This document shows positions 1 through 8,676 of a DNA stretch of 64,000 bases, piece by piece. The stretch spans positions 164,462 through 228,461 of the forward strand of contig NZ_JALKAQ010000004.1 of the NCBI RefSeq assembly GCF_023016065.1. The letters are read 5' to 3'. This DNA comes from Marinobacter sp. S0848L. GTDB taxonomy: Bacteria > Pseudomonadota > Gammaproteobacteria > Pseudomonadales > Oleiphilaceae. The notes under the pieces were generated by a model. That model saw only the letters and a program-made list of their open reading frames with translations, made no database searches and was not told the origin of the DNA. Each line of letters opens with the position of its first letter. The stretch's first letter is position 1. The position numbers were made by a program, and so were the translations under genes.

Positions 1-1082
1 CGCTCCCGCTCCTGGATTTCCGCCAGCAATTGATCGTTGGAACGTTTCAGATCCACTGTGCGCTGGGCCACTCTGCGCTCCAGTTGCTCGCCCCGGGCCG
101 CCAGTTCACGCTCCCGTCGTTGCCGTTCGCGCAAATACAGCCAGGTCAGGAAGCCGGCCAGAAAGATCGCGCCGCCGCCCACCAGAAACCCAATCCGGTT
201 CCAAAATACCGAACGCGTGTCTGCAATCACCACCAGCCGCCAATCCAACCGCGGCAACCCGGCATCCAACGCAAGATAGCTCTGCTCCGAGTTGCCGTCT
301 TTTATTCGCATACGAGTTGCCTGCTCGGACAACACCCACGGGCCATCCTGCAAACGGAAATCGACCGGCTTCAGATCCCGCTGGGGATAGCGTTGACGTA
401 TTTTTGGGTTGCCGGCGGCATCGCCTGTCGGTGAAAAATCCCGGTACAACCACTTCCGGTTACTGGCCAGAAAGCTGATACCGTCGCCATCCAACACCAC
501 CATTTCGGCTTGGTGTTTAATGTCCGGGCGTTGCCAGTGGGATTCCAGCTCATGCACCAACACCTTGACGGCAACCACACCTAACACCTCACCCCGTTGA
601 CTCCGCACCGGGTGGGAAAAGTAGAGGCCGCGCTCCAGCGACATAGTCCCCAACGCAAAGTACACCACCGACCCGCCGGTGTTCAGAGCATCGTAAAAGT
701 AAGGCCGGTAAGAATAGTTGCTCCCCACAAAGCTGTCGGGCTGGCCAAAGTTGTTGGCGGCAATCGCAAGACCGGTCAAATCCATCAGGTAGATGTCGGA
801 GCCGCCCACGATTGTCGCCATGCGCTGCATTTGCTCATTGGCTTTGAGCAAGGTGACAGGATCATCAGGGCGCTTGAGGGCTTCTGCCAATAAAGGATGT
901 TCCGCAATCAACTCGGGAACGGGGATATAACGGTTCAGTTCGTTGGCAACCAACTGCCGGTAGCGGAAGGCTTCCTGAACACTGTCGCTCTCAAGCTGAC
1001 GGTATCCAAACCAACCGCCGAGCACCCAAGACAACAACAGGGTGGCAGTCAGAACGACAACAACACTGATCCGATAAAGCAT
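1..1082 (-). CDS. DctB-like sensor histidine kinase, truncated by window edge
   Basis: The frame is open from an ATG at 1082 to the window edge with no stop (360 codons), so only the N-terminal part is present and the kinase core lies outside. It has a membrane helix near residues 6-26, a periplasmic region of about 265 residues, a second helix near 290-315, then a basic, coiled-coil-like stretch. The periplasmic part carries the double-Cache features of C4-dicarboxylate sensors (YRPYFYDAL, then YFALG and GLYFSHPV). Family knowledge: DctB phosphorylates DctD, a sigma-54 activator. It follows the TRAP genes on the same strand after a 94-base gap, so it probably senses the substrate of that transporter. 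The ligand is unknown. The Cache family call is firm; the DctB name is by resemblance. Confidence 0.8.
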   Translation of the reverse strand, partial: MLYRISVVVVLTATLLLSWVLGGWFGYRQLESDSVQEAFRYRQLVANELNRYIPVPELIAEHPLLAEALKRPDDPVTLLKANEQMQRMATIVGGSDIYLMDLTGLAIAANNFGQPDSFVGSNYSYRPYFYDALNTGGSVVYFALGTMSLERGLYFSHPVRSQRGEVLGVVAVKVLVHELESHWQRPDIKHQAEMVVLDGDGISFLASNRKWLYRDFSPTGDAAGNPKIRQRYPQRDLKPVDFRLQDGPWVLSEQATRMRIKDGNSEQSYLALDAGLPRLDWRLVVIADTRSVFWNRIGFLVGGGAIFLAGFLTWLYLRERQRRERELAARGEQLERRVAQRTVDLKRSNDQLLAEIQERE

Positions 1083-1088
1083 GGGGTC

Positions 1089-1159
1089 GGGTTCCGGAAA
1101 AGCCTCTAGACTAACGTCCGGAACCCGGCAGGACAACCGGCTGCCCTGCCCGTTGTCCT
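1089..1159 (-). other. Two intercistronic hairpins between TRAP permease and sensor kinase
   Basis: Two perfect inverted repeats fill the gap. GGGTTCCGGA at 1089-1098 pairs with TCCGGAACCC at 1117-1126, and AGGACAAC at 1130-1137 pairs with GTTGTCCT at 1152-1159. Neither is followed by a convincing T-run on the minus strand. I read them as RNA processing or stability elements, or a leaky terminator that lowers kinase expression relative to the transporter. Confidence 0.5.
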
Positions 1160-1176
1160 GCTCTGACTTCATCACG

Positions 1177-3372
1177 TCAGGCCGCGGCCAGTCCTGGCGC
1201 ACGCTTGCGCTGAATCAGGTAGGCAATCACTGCCAACCCGATACCCGCCAAGTCGGTCCACATACCGCCTTCGATGGTCAGCAAAGCGGCCGCAATCAGC
1301 AGCAAGCGCACCAAAACCGGGGCCGCAGATTTGGCGAACCAGCCCAGCACACCGGCGGACAACAGGTACACACCAAACACTGCGGTAATCAAGGCCCGGG
1401 CAATCTCAACCCATTCGGCTTCCATCAACAAGGCACCGTTGTAGAAGAACATGAACGGCACGATGAACGCAGCAATACCAATCCGGAACGAAGCCACCGA
1501 AGTTGACATGGCATTGGCACCGGAAATGCCCGCTGCCGCATAAGAAGCCAGCGCTACCGGTGGTGTGATTGCAGACACAACCGCGAAGTAGAACACGAAG
1601 AAGTGTGCCGTCAGCGGCTCAATACCCAACTGCACCAAGCCTGGTGCCACCACCGAAGCAGCTACCGCATAGGCAGCCGTGGTCGGCATACCCATACCCA
1701 GAAGGATGGAGATGAACATCGCGAACACCAGCGCCAACAAGTTACTGTGAGCCGCCACATCCAGCAACAACACCGAGAAGCGCGCGCCCACACCGGTCAG
1801 CGAGATAACACCCACAATAATACCGGCGGCCGCACACACCACAATGATCTGGATCGACATATAAGCTGCGATTTCAAAAGCCCGTAAAATTGAACGGATG
1901 CCCATTTTATTGGGTGAAATCCAGCTCACAACCGCGGCCGAAACCGTTGCCAAAGTACCGGCACGAATCACCGAATATCCTTGGAACAACGCCACAATCA
2001 AAATGATGATCGGGGCGAACAAGTATACCTGGCGCGCCAGAACCTTCAGGTTCGGCAGCTCGTCACTCCGCATACCGCGCATGCCCAGCTTCTTGGCTTC
2101 AAAATCCACCATGAAGAACACAGAGGCGAAATACAGAATCGCAGGAATAATCGCGGCAATGGCGATGTCGGTGTATGGAATACCGGTAATTTCCGCCATG
2201 ATGAAGGCGCCGGCACCCATAATCGGCGGCATGATCTGCCCACCGGTAGAGGCGGCCGCTTCAACCGCACCTGCAGATTCTTTGCTGTAGCCCACTCGCT
2301 TCATCAACGGAATGGTCAGGGAACCGGTGGATACCACGTTACCGGCACTGGTGCCGTTGATCATACCCATCAGGCCAGAGGCAAAAATCGCCACCTTGGC
2401 AGGGCCACCACGGGAACGGCCCGCCGCGGCAAAAGCAAAGTTCACAAAGTAGTCACCCACTTTCGAAGCCTGCAGGAACGCGGCAAAAATGATGAACAGG
2501 ATAATGTAGGTGGAAGACACCGCAGTGGTCGGCCCCAAGATACCGGCATCGGTGTACACCTGACTGAAGAATCGCTGAACCGACAATCCCGGGTAACCCA
2601 GGAACCCGGGCAGATAAGGGCCGACAAACACGTAGGCAAGAAACACCAGCCCGATCACGACCAGCGCCATACCCGCCACTCGACGAGTCAGCTCCATGAT
2701 CAACGCGGTTCCGGCAACGGCCGCAAAAGAAATGCCAACCGGCGCAAAAGCCGTACCCGTGGTCATGCGCATCGAGGTGTTGAACACCACCAGCAGGTAA
2801 GCCGCAACGGCAATCGAGCACACCACCAGCACCAGGTCGGGCACACTGAAACGTGCACGATCACGCTGATGGAACCAGCTCATCACAATCCCGATGCCGG
2901 TGGCGGCCAACAAAGGCCAGCCAAAGTGCCAGGTTTCCAGCTCGGCAGGCACCCGGAACGCACCAGCCTTCAGCTGCAAATCGAAAGAATAGGTTTGGTA
3001 CAGCGCGTAAAAGGCGGGAATCAAAGCCACCGCGCTGATCCAGGATGTCCATTTATGCCGGGCAGCGCCCTCTTCGGAGGAAACAAAACGGGCACCGGCA
3101 AACAAGATAAAACCCAACACCAAGGCGCCGGCAACGTGCACAATCCGGAACGACCAGGTTTCCATGGGCGCCACGTTCAACGTGTACAAATGGAACACGG
3201 AATAGGCAATGGCCAGCATGATCACGAACTTGAGCAACAGCCCGGTAAACAAGCGGCGGTTAGCCTCTACAGGCTCTTCGTCAACATCGTGCGCGAGCAA
3301 GTGATCTTCGTTAATCGTCAGGTTCTCGGCCAATGGCTTCTCACCATCAGCGGGAAAATGTTCTTTGGTCAT
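1177..3372 (-). CDS. TRAP transporter fused permease (DctQ-DctM type, 4TM/12TM)
   Basis: This 731-residue polytopic membrane protein fuses the small (DctQ-like) and large (DctM-like) permease subunits, as is usual in TAXI-type TRAP systems. About the first 60 residues are cytoplasmic and acidic, followed by several helices of the small-subunit part. The long DctM-like region contains the glycine-rich stretches GMINGTSAGNV, GGQIMPPIMGAGAF and GMGMPTTAAYA, typical of the ion transporter superfamily. The system should import an organic anion with Na+ using the upstream periplasmic receptor. An AGGA Shine-Dalgarno lies just before the ATG. A hairpin separates it from the receptor gene, consistent with lower permease expression. 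The substrate cannot be read from the sequence. Confidence 0.93.
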   Translation of the reverse strand: MTKEHFPADGEKPLAENLTINEDHLLAHDVDEEPVEANRRLFTGLLLKFVIMLAIAYSVFHLYTLNVAPMETWSFRIVHVAGALVLGFILFAGARFVSSEEGAARHKWTSWISAVALIPAFYALYQTYSFDLQLKAGAFRVPAELETWHFGWPLLAATGIGIVMSWFHQRDRARFSVPDLVLVVCSIAVAAYLLVVFNTSMRMTTGTAFAPVGISFAAVAGTALIMELTRRVAGMALVVIGLVFLAYVFVGPYLPGFLGYPGLSVQRFFSQVYTDAGILGPTTAVSSTYIILFIIFAAFLQASKVGDYFVNFAFAAAGRSRGGPAKVAIFASGLMGMINGTSAGNVVSTGSLTIPLMKRVGYSKESAGAVEAAASTGGQIMPPIMGAGAFIMAEITGIPYTDIAIAAIIPAILYFASVFFMVDFEAKKLGMRGMRSDELPNLKVLARQVYLFAPIIILIVALFQGYSVIRAGTLATVSAAVVSWISPNKMGIRSILRAFEIAAYMSIQIIVVCAAAGIIVGVISLTGVGARFSVLLLDVAAHSNLLALVFAMFISILLGMGMPTTAAYAVAASVVAPGLVQLGIEPLTAHFFVFYFAVVSAITPPVALASYAAAGISGANAMSTSVASFRIGIAAFIVPFMFFYNGALLMEAEWVEIARALITAVFGVYLLSAGVLGWFAKSAAPVLVRLLLIAAALLTIEGGMWTDLAGIGLAVIAYLIQRKRAPGLAAA

Positions 3373-3415
3373 GATTGGTCCTGCCTGTGAGAAGGCGTAT
3401 TTTCAGAAACAACCA

Positions 3416-3446
3416 AGCCCCGGAGGCGATAACACGCCCCGGGGCT
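3416..3446 (-). terminator. Hairpin between receptor and permease (attenuator-like)
   Basis: AGCCCCGG at 3416-3423 pairs perfectly with CCGGGGCT at 3439-3446 around a 15-base loop. On the minus strand it is followed by a T-rich stretch (TTGGTTGTTT). This fits a partial terminator or 3' stabiliser that leaves more receptor than permease message, a common arrangement for binding-protein transporters. Confidence 0.5.
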
Positions 3447-3455
3447 CAAGCCGGA

Positions 3456-4433
3456 TTACTTGATCGCGTCGGCTTCGATGGTGTAACCGTTTTCGTTAAA
3501 CCAACGGGCAGCACCCGGGTGCCAAGGCAGCACCGTGTTTTTGCTGTAGTTCTCGGGAACAGAGAAACGTGCCGCCTTGTGGATAGACACCATCTTCTCG
3601 TTGTTCTCCATGGTCAGCTTGGTGATTTCATACACGAAGCTTTCCGGCATGTCGCAGTTCACCATGGCGAAGTTCCACATAGACACCACGCGCGAAGGCT
3701 CGTCCAGAGACTGATAAGTGCTGGCCGGAATCACAAACTCGGACACCGGGAACTGATCAACAATCTTCCTGGCTTCTTCATCGTTCATGCCAATGATGTT
3801 TACATCGGTCTGAACTTCCAGCTGGCTAACTGCCGGAATCGGAATACCCGCGGCAAACGCAACCACATCGATCAGGCCGTCCTGCAACTGGCCACCCAGA
3901 TCGGACCAGCTACCGTTACGGCGCTTAAAGTTCACTCCGAGGGCTTCCATCATGCGCGGGAAGTAAGTGTCAGACGTAGAGCCGGCCGGGCCGAAACCGA
4001 TGGTGGCGCCGTCAGGAATGTCCGAAATAGATTCAATACCGCTGCTGCTCAAAGCTGTGATAGAGAACGGTGTCTCGTACATCGGGAACATGGCGCACAC
4101 GTTGCCCATCTTCATACCCGGTGCCAGCGGGCTTTCGCCATCGCGGGATTCACGGGCCGGGCCCATGGTAGTCAAGCCGAATTTCAGGTCACCGGTGTGA
4201 ACCAGCGCCATGTTTTGCACCGGGCCGCCTGTGATCTCAGCACCACCAGACACACCCAGGTTTTCCGCAACAAAGTTTGCCCAACCTGATCCGTAGGCAA
4301 AGTAGGTACCGCCCTGACTGGCCGTACCAACCGTAAAGCTGTCTGGCCAACCGGCGCGGTCTTGTGCAACCGCCGGTGTTGCAGCAAATACAGATGAGGC
4401 GAACGCTGCCGCCACGATGGTCTGAAGTTTCAT
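3456..4433 (-). CDS. TAXI family TRAP transporter solute-binding receptor
   Basis: This 325-residue periplasmic protein has a clear Sec signal peptide (MKLQTIVAAAFASSVFA..AVAQ, cleavage around residue 23). The mature part contains family-typical stretches: FTVGTASQGGTYFAYG near the start, then GPAGSTSDTYFPRMMEALG. TAXI receptors deliver an organic acid such as a dicarboxylate, glutamate or 2-oxoglutarate to the fused permease encoded next. It is the first gene of the minus-strand TRAP unit. A sigma-54-like promoter lies about 75 bases upstream. Family assignment is strong; the ligand is unknown. Confidence 0.93.
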   Translation of the reverse strand: MKLQTIVAAAFASSVFAATPAVAQDRAGWPDSFTVGTASQGGTYFAYGSGWANFVAENLGVSGGAEITGGPVQNMALVHTGDLKFGLTTMGPARESRDGESPLAPGMKMGNVCAMFPMYETPFSITALSSSGIESISDIPDGATIGFGPAGSTSDTYFPRMMEALGVNFKRRNGSWSDLGGQLQDGLIDVVAFAAGIPIPAVSQLEVQTDVNIIGMNDEEARKIVDQFPVSEFVIPASTYQSLDEPSRVVSMWNFAMVNCDMPESFVYEITKLTMENNEKMVSIHKAARFSVPENYSKNTVLPWHPGAARWFNENGYTIEADAIK

Positions 4434-4505
4434 AAAAAAGGCTCCCGATGCGTTTTGTTTGTTCGGTGCAGGTAAGGCCGACCTCGACCTCCTGAACCAA
4501 CTGTC

Positions 4506-4521
4506 AGCAAACCTCGGGCCA
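4506..4521 (-). promoter_or_regulatory. Sigma-54-type promoter for the TAXI TRAP operon
   Basis: Read on the minus strand the site is TGGCCC-N5-TTGCT, against the sigma-54 consensus TGGCAC-N5-TTGCW, with the GG and GC dinucleotides at the correct spacing. Transcription would start near 4495, about 60 bases before the receptor ATG. A sigma-54 promoter is expected if the DctB-like kinase works with a DctD-type activator, which would be encoded outside the window. Confidence 0.6.
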
Positions 4522-4584
4522 GGAACTCAAAAACAATATAAAACAACGAGCTACAAAAAACGCTCAATATTCAAAAAGCGAAAA

Positions 4585-4629
4585 TGGGTAGAAACCCACA
4601 CACCCTCACAAGACTTTGGGTCGAAACCC
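4585..4629. promoter_or_regulatory. Tandem palindromes, candidate activator (enhancer) sites
   Basis: GGGTAGAAACCC (4586-4597, extended by T/A to a 14-base perfect dyad) and GGGTCGAAACCC (4618-4629) share GGGT-N4-ACCC. Their centres are 32 bases apart, about three helical turns. They lie roughly 65-110 bases upstream of the sigma-54-like promoter, the right range for an NtrC/DctD-family activator. The assignment to a regulator is inference. Confidence 0.5.
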
Positions 4630-4794
4630 GCCAACGGCGCTGCCAGCGGTCTTCGGAGCCACATTCATTCGCCGTCTAAACAATTAACAAACCCTAAAAC
4701 GCCGCCCCAGCCCGCAGACAGCGCCAAACAAGGCCAAAACCCCATTGCTTAGTCGATTTGATATTTAGTCTTCAAACCATTACGCTTACCGAAA

Positions 4795-4830
4795 TTGAAC
4801 GCTCATTCAAAAAATTGAACATGTATTCAG
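4795..4830 (+). promoter_or_regulatory. Two tandem BetI-like operators
   Basis: TTGAA-N6-TTCAA at 4795-4810 is followed by TTGAA-N6-TTCAG at 4815-4830. The two dyads are offset by 20 bases (two helical turns) and end 21 bases before the betI ATG. TetR-family BetI represses its own bet operon from sites of this size and position and is relieved by choline. The repeat is seen directly; the binding protein is inferred from position. Confidence 0.65.
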
Positions 4831-4851
4831 GGCGAGTGGAGCCGGGACCTC

Positions 4852-5448
4852 ATGGCAAGAATCGGAGTAGAAACAATTCGGCGCCAGCAACTCATCGATG
4901 CAACGCTTCAGGTCATTGAAGAGCATGGGTTCCAAGGCGCAACCATCGGGAAAATCGCTGCGGTTTCCGGTTTGTCTGTGGGCATTGTCAGCCATTACTT
5001 CGGCGGCAAGCAGGGGCTACTCGAAGCCACCATGCGGCACTTGCTGTCTTCGCTTCAGCAGGATGTATCCAAACTGATGAAAGACAGGCCCAACACCCCG
5101 CGGGAACGGCTGATGGCCATTGTCGATGCCAATTTCTCCGGCGTTCAGACCCACGCTCAGTCATCAAAAACCTGGCTGGCGTTCTGGACCCAAGCCATGC
5201 ACAGCCCGGATCTCATGCGCTTACAGCGTGTGAACGAACGCCGCCTGCTCTCCAACCTGATGTTCTATTTGCGCGAACTGATGCCAGAGCCGCAAGTGCG
5301 CAGCACCGCTCAGACCATCGCCGCACTGATCGACGGTTTCTGGCTTAGAGCGGCTATGAGTGAAGGTCGAATTGAGCCTTCACAAGCCGTCACTCTCTGC
5401 AAAACCTATATAGACCAAGCCATTCAAGCAAATAACGGAGCCTCCTGA
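4852..5448 (+). CDS. betI: Transcriptional repressor BetI
   Basis: This 198-residue TetR-family regulator has its N-terminal helix-turn-helix in about residues 8-55 ([21 protein letters not shown]), closely resembling BetI proteins, followed by an all-helical ligand domain. BetI represses choline-to-betaine genes and releases DNA when choline is present. It is the first gene of the bet/cho unit, and its TGA shares one base with the betB ATG, so the two are translationally coupled. Two tandem palindromes just upstream are likely its own operators. The length matches the family (about 195). Confidence 0.94.
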   Translation: MARIGVETIRRQQLIDATLQVIEEHGFQGATIGKIAAVSGLSVGIVSHYFGGKQGLLEATMRHLLSSLQQDVSKLMKDRPNTPRERLMAIVDANFSGVQTHAQSSKTWLAFWTQAMHSPDLMRLQRVNERRLLSNLMFYLRELMPEPQVRSTAQTIAALIDGFWLRAAMSEGRIEPSQAVTLCKTYIDQAIQANNGAS

Positions 5449-6911
5449 TGACGCTGCCCATTTATCAATCGTTTATTAACGGCCAACCCATGGCCAATCA
5501 AAGCGGTGAACGGTTTGATGTCGTGAACCCGGCCACAGGCAAAGTGATCTATCAGGTTGAGCAGGCCGACGAGTCGATCATGAAAGCCGCTGTTGAAAGC
5601 GCCCGAGAAGGCTTTGAGGCCTGGTCCGCGATGAGTGGCCTGGAGCGCGGCCGTATTCTCAACCGCGCTGCCAACATTCTGCGCGAGCGCAACGATGCGC
5701 TGGCCAAAATCGAAGTGCTGGATACCGGCAAGCCCTGGCAGGAAGCCAGCGTAGTAGACGTAGTAACCGGTGCCGACTCCGTGGAGTACTTCGCCGGACA
5801 AGCCTCCAGCATTACCGGTGAAAGTCAGCACTTGGGGCCGGACTTTTTCTACACCCGCCGCGAGCCACTGGGCGTCTGTGCCGGCATCGGTGCCTGGAAC
5901 TACCCGCTGCAGATCGCCTGCTGGAAATCCGCGCCGGCGCTGGCCTGCGGCAACAGCATGATCTTCAAGCCGTCAGAAGAAACCCCACTGGGCGCAATCA
6001 AGCTGGCCGAGATCTACATCGAAGCCGGCGTACCGGCTGGCGTGTTTAACGTGATTCAGGGCGACCACCGAGTGGGACAAATGCTGACGGCAGAGCCGGC
6101 CATCGCAAAAGTATCCTTTACTGGCGAAGCAAAAACCGGTCGCACCGTGATGGCCGATTCCGCCTCGTCACTGAAATCCGTCACCATGGAACTGGGCGGC
6201 AAATCCCCGCTGGTGGTTTTCGAAGACACCAATCTCGAACAGGCCGTGTCTGCCGCCATGCTCGGCAACTTCTACACTCAGGGCGAAGTGTGTACCAACG
6301 GCACCCGGGTGTTCGTACAGCGTTCGATTTACAACGCCTTCCTCGATGAGCTGGTTAATCGCACCGAGAACAACATCCTCGCCGGTGATCCTCAACATCC
6401 AGACACCAACTTCGGTGCTCTGATCAGCGCCAAGCATCGCGACTTGGTGATGAAGTACATCGACAGCGGCAAAGCCGAAGGCGCGCGACTGCTCACCGGC
6501 GGTAAAGCCCTGCAACCTGCTGGCTTTGAAGGCGGCTATTTTGTAGCACCCACCGTGTTTGCCGACTGCACCGACGACATGACCATCGTGCAGGAGGAAA
6601 TCTTTGGCCCGGTGATGTCGGTACTGCCGTTTGATACCGAAGAAGAGGTGATCAAGCGTGCCAACGACACCGACTACGGCCTGGCAGCGGCGGTATTCAC
6701 CACCGATACCACCCGCGCTCATCGCGTGATCCACCAGCTCGAAGCCGGCATTTGCTGGATCAACAGCTTTGGCGCCTCCCCTGCTGAAATGCCCGTGGGC
6801 GGCTACAAGCTCTCCGGTCTGGGCCGCGAGAACGGTCGCGAAACCCTCGCCCACTATACCCAGACTAAATCTGTATACGTTGGCATGGCGCCGCTTGAAG
6901 CACCGTTCTGA
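5448..6911 (+). CDS. betB: Betaine-aldehyde dehydrogenase
   Basis: This 487-residue NAD(P)-dependent aldehyde dehydrogenase oxidises betaine aldehyde to glycine betaine in the cytoplasm. The family motifs are visible: MELGGKSP with the general-base glutamate (near residue 250), and [11 protein letters not shown] with the catalytic cysteine (near 284). The conserved N-terminal start (YQSFINGQP) and C-terminal [15 protein letters not shown] also fit BetB. It overlaps betI by one base and precedes betA, the usual betIBA order. A short GC hairpin follows the stop codon. Confidence 0.96.
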   Translation: MTLPIYQSFINGQPMANQSGERFDVVNPATGKVIYQVEQADESIMKAAVESAREGFEAWSAMSGLERGRILNRAANILRERNDALAKIEVLDTGKPWQEASVVDVVTGADSVEYFAGQASSITGESQHLGPDFFYTRREPLGVCAGIGAWNYPLQIACWKSAPALACGNSMIFKPSEETPLGAIKLAEIYIEAGVPAGVFNVIQGDHRVGQMLTAEPAIAKVSFTGEAKTGRTVMADSASSLKSVTMELGGKSPLVVFEDTNLEQAVSAAMLGNFYTQGEVCTNGTRVFVQRSIYNAFLDELVNRTENNILAGDPQHPDTNFGALISAKHRDLVMKYIDSGKAEGARLLTGGKALQPAGFEGGYFVAPTVFADCTDDMTIVQEEIFGPVMSVLPFDTEEEVIKRANDTDYGLAAAVFTTDTTRAHRVIHQLEAGICWINSFGASPAEMPVGGYKLSGLGRENGRETLAHYTQTKSVYVGMAPLEAPF

Positions 6912-6935
6912 CCCCGCCATTCCCACGAGTATCGC

Positions 6936-6954
6936 TGCGGGCGTCTCGCCCGCA
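6936..6954 (+). other. Intercistronic hairpin betB/betA
   Basis: TGCGGGCG (6936-6943) pairs perfectly with CGCCCGCA (6947-6954) around a three-base loop. It has no T-run, so it is probably an mRNA stability or processing element rather than a terminator. Confidence 0.5.
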
Positions 6955-6974
6955 TCCGTATGAAGGAGACAGCT

Positions 6975-8642
6975 TTGAAGTTTGATAACGAATTTGACTA
7001 TGTGGTTGTTGGTACCGGCTCTGCCGGCTGTGTGCTGGCGAACCGTTTGAGCGAAAGCGGTGAGCACCAGGTATTGGTGCTGGAAGCGGGGCGTCGCGAC
7101 GACACCTGGAAGATCCACATGCCGGCCGCCCTCATGTACAACCTCATGGACGACAAGTACAACTGGTACTACCACACCGAACCGCAAGAGTACCTTAACA
7201 ACCGCAAACTGTACTGGCCGCGGGGAAAGGTCTGGGGTGGCGGCTCTACCTTGAACGCCATGGTTTACATCCGCGGCCACGCCTACGACTACGACCGCTG
7301 GCACGACGAAGGTGCCAAAGGCTGGCGCTATCAGGACGTACTGCCCTACTTCCGCAAAGCTGAAAGCCGGGAAAAAGGTGCCGACGACTACCGTGGCGGC
7401 AACGGCCCGCTGAACGTCCATACCGGCGACGAGCCTAACCCGCTGTTCGGCGCGTTTTTGGAAGCCACCAAACAGGCCGGTTACCCCTACACCGAAGACA
7501 TGAACGGTTACCAGCAGGAAGGCTTTGGCGAAATGGACATGACCATTCGCAAAGGCAAACGCTGGAGTGCGGCTCAGGCTTATTTACGCCCGGCACTCAA
7601 CCGCCCGAACCTGACCGCCGAAACCGGCGCCATGACCACCCGCATTCTGTTTGAAGGCGAAAAAGCCGTGGGCGTGGAATACATCCAGAATGGCAAAACC
7701 ATTCGTGTAGCGGCCCGCAAGGAAGTCATCGTCAGCGGCGGAGCCATCAACTCGCCACAACTGTTGATGCTCTCGGGCATTGGTGCAGCCGACGAACTGA
7801 AAGAACACAACATTCCGGTTGTGGCCGACCGCCCGGGCGTGGGTAAAAACCTGCAGGATCACCTGGAAATCTACGTGCAGCATAAATCCACCCAGCCGGT
7901 CACGCTGTACAAGTACACCACCCAGCCGGGCAAGACCATTGCCGGGGTGAAGTGGTTCCTGAATCACGATTGGGGTGCCTGCCGCACAGCGCATTTGGAA
8001 GCCGGTGGATTTATTCGTTCCGAAGCGGGCGTACAGCACCCGGACATCCAATATCACTTCCTGCCGTCTCAGGTTATCGATCACGGCCGGAAAGACGCAG
8101 AATGCCATGGCTATCAAGCTCATGTAGGCCCCATGCGCCCGACCAGTCGCGGTTTCCTGAAGTTGAAATCCGCCAACCCGACCGATCACCCGATCATCGA
8201 TCCAAAACTGCTCAGCACCGAGCGGGACCGGTGGGAAATGCGACAAAGTATCAAACTGACCCGGGAGATTTTCGCCCAAGCCGGTTTTGATCCGTTCCGG
8301 GGAGAAGAACTTCGCCCCGGAGCCAGCGCCACCACCGACGAAGACATCGATGCCTTTGTCCGGGAATACGCAGACAGCGCTTACCACCCTTCCTGCACCT
8401 GCAAAATGGGTGCAGCCGACGACCCCATGGCGGTTGTCGATGAGGAAGCCCGGGTGTACGGCGTGAGCAACCTACGCGTGGTAGATGCCTCCATCATGCC
8501 GAGCGTGGTCAGCGGTAACCTGAACGCGCCAACCATCATGCTGGCCGAGAAATGCGCCGACCACATTCTCGGTCGCGAACTGCTGCCACCCTCGTCAGCC
8601 CCCGTGTGGGAGCACCCTGACTGGAAAAACGCACAACGATAA
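6975..8642 (+). CDS. betA: Choline dehydrogenase
   Basis: This GMC-family flavoprotein oxidises choline to betaine aldehyde (and can carry on to betaine), passing electrons to the membrane. It has an N-terminal FAD-binding Rossmann motif GTGSAGCVLANRLSES, the GMC signature GGGSTLNAMVYIRG, and near the C-terminus the active-site histidine in SAYHPSCTCKMG. An in-frame ATG exists at 6960, but AAGGAG at 6963-6968 lies downstream of it and sits six bases before TTG 6975. I therefore choose the TTG start (555 residues, MKFDNEFDYVVV). The E. coli enzyme is of similar length. It is followed after 34 bases by choX. Confidence 0.95.
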   Translation: MKFDNEFDYVVVGTGSAGCVLANRLSESGEHQVLVLEAGRRDDTWKIHMPAALMYNLMDDKYNWYYHTEPQEYLNNRKLYWPRGKVWGGGSTLNAMVYIRGHAYDYDRWHDEGAKGWRYQDVLPYFRKAESREKGADDYRGGNGPLNVHTGDEPNPLFGAFLEATKQAGYPYTEDMNGYQQEGFGEMDMTIRKGKRWSAAQAYLRPALNRPNLTAETGAMTTRILFEGEKAVGVEYIQNGKTIRVAARKEVIVSGGAINSPQLLMLSGIGAADELKEHNIPVVADRPGVGKNLQDHLEIYVQHKSTQPVTLYKYTTQPGKTIAGVKWFLNHDWGACRTAHLEAGGFIRSEAGVQHPDIQYHFLPSQVIDHGRKDAECHGYQAHVGPMRPTSRGFLKLKSANPTDHPIIDPKLLSTERDRWEMRQSIKLTREIFAQAGFDPFRGEELRPGASATTDEDIDAFVREYADSAYHPSCTCKMGAADDPMAVVDEEARVYGVSNLRVVDASIMPSVVSGNLNAPTIMLAEKCADHILGRELLPPSSAPVWEHPDWKNAQR

Positions 8643-8676
8643 CGACGTGACAAGAAACCAAGAAAGGAGAAAGACT

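Larger units (their letters stand above)
4434..4851. other. Gene-free divergent control region between taxI and betI
   Basis: This 418-base region has no convincing gene; a 97-codon frame at 4459-4752 lacks a ribosome site and has poor composition. Nearest the TRAP genes is a sigma-54-like promoter (minus, 4506-4521) with two GGGT-N4-ACCC palindromes 32 bases apart upstream of it. Nearest betI are two TTGAA-N6-TTCA palindromes 20 bases apart. The middle is AT-rich relative to its surroundings. Confidence 0.7.

Noticed and set aside
1981..3390. Long open frame (469 codons) on the strand opposite the TRAP permease; similar ones at 6168-7421, 10270-11361 and 29971-31113.
   Set aside because: All lie antisense to well-identified genes, have Arg/His/Gln-rich composition and arise from the third-position GC bias of the true genes.
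4585..4629. The GGGT-N4-ACCC pair as rho-independent terminators.
   Set aside because: Four-to-five-bp stems are too short, they lie upstream of promoters in both directions, and their exact 32-base spacing fits protein sites better.
4459..4752. 97-codon frame in the taxI-betI intergenic region.
   Set aside because: No ribosome site, composition unlike the neighbours, and it overlaps the sigma-54-like promoter and the palindromes.
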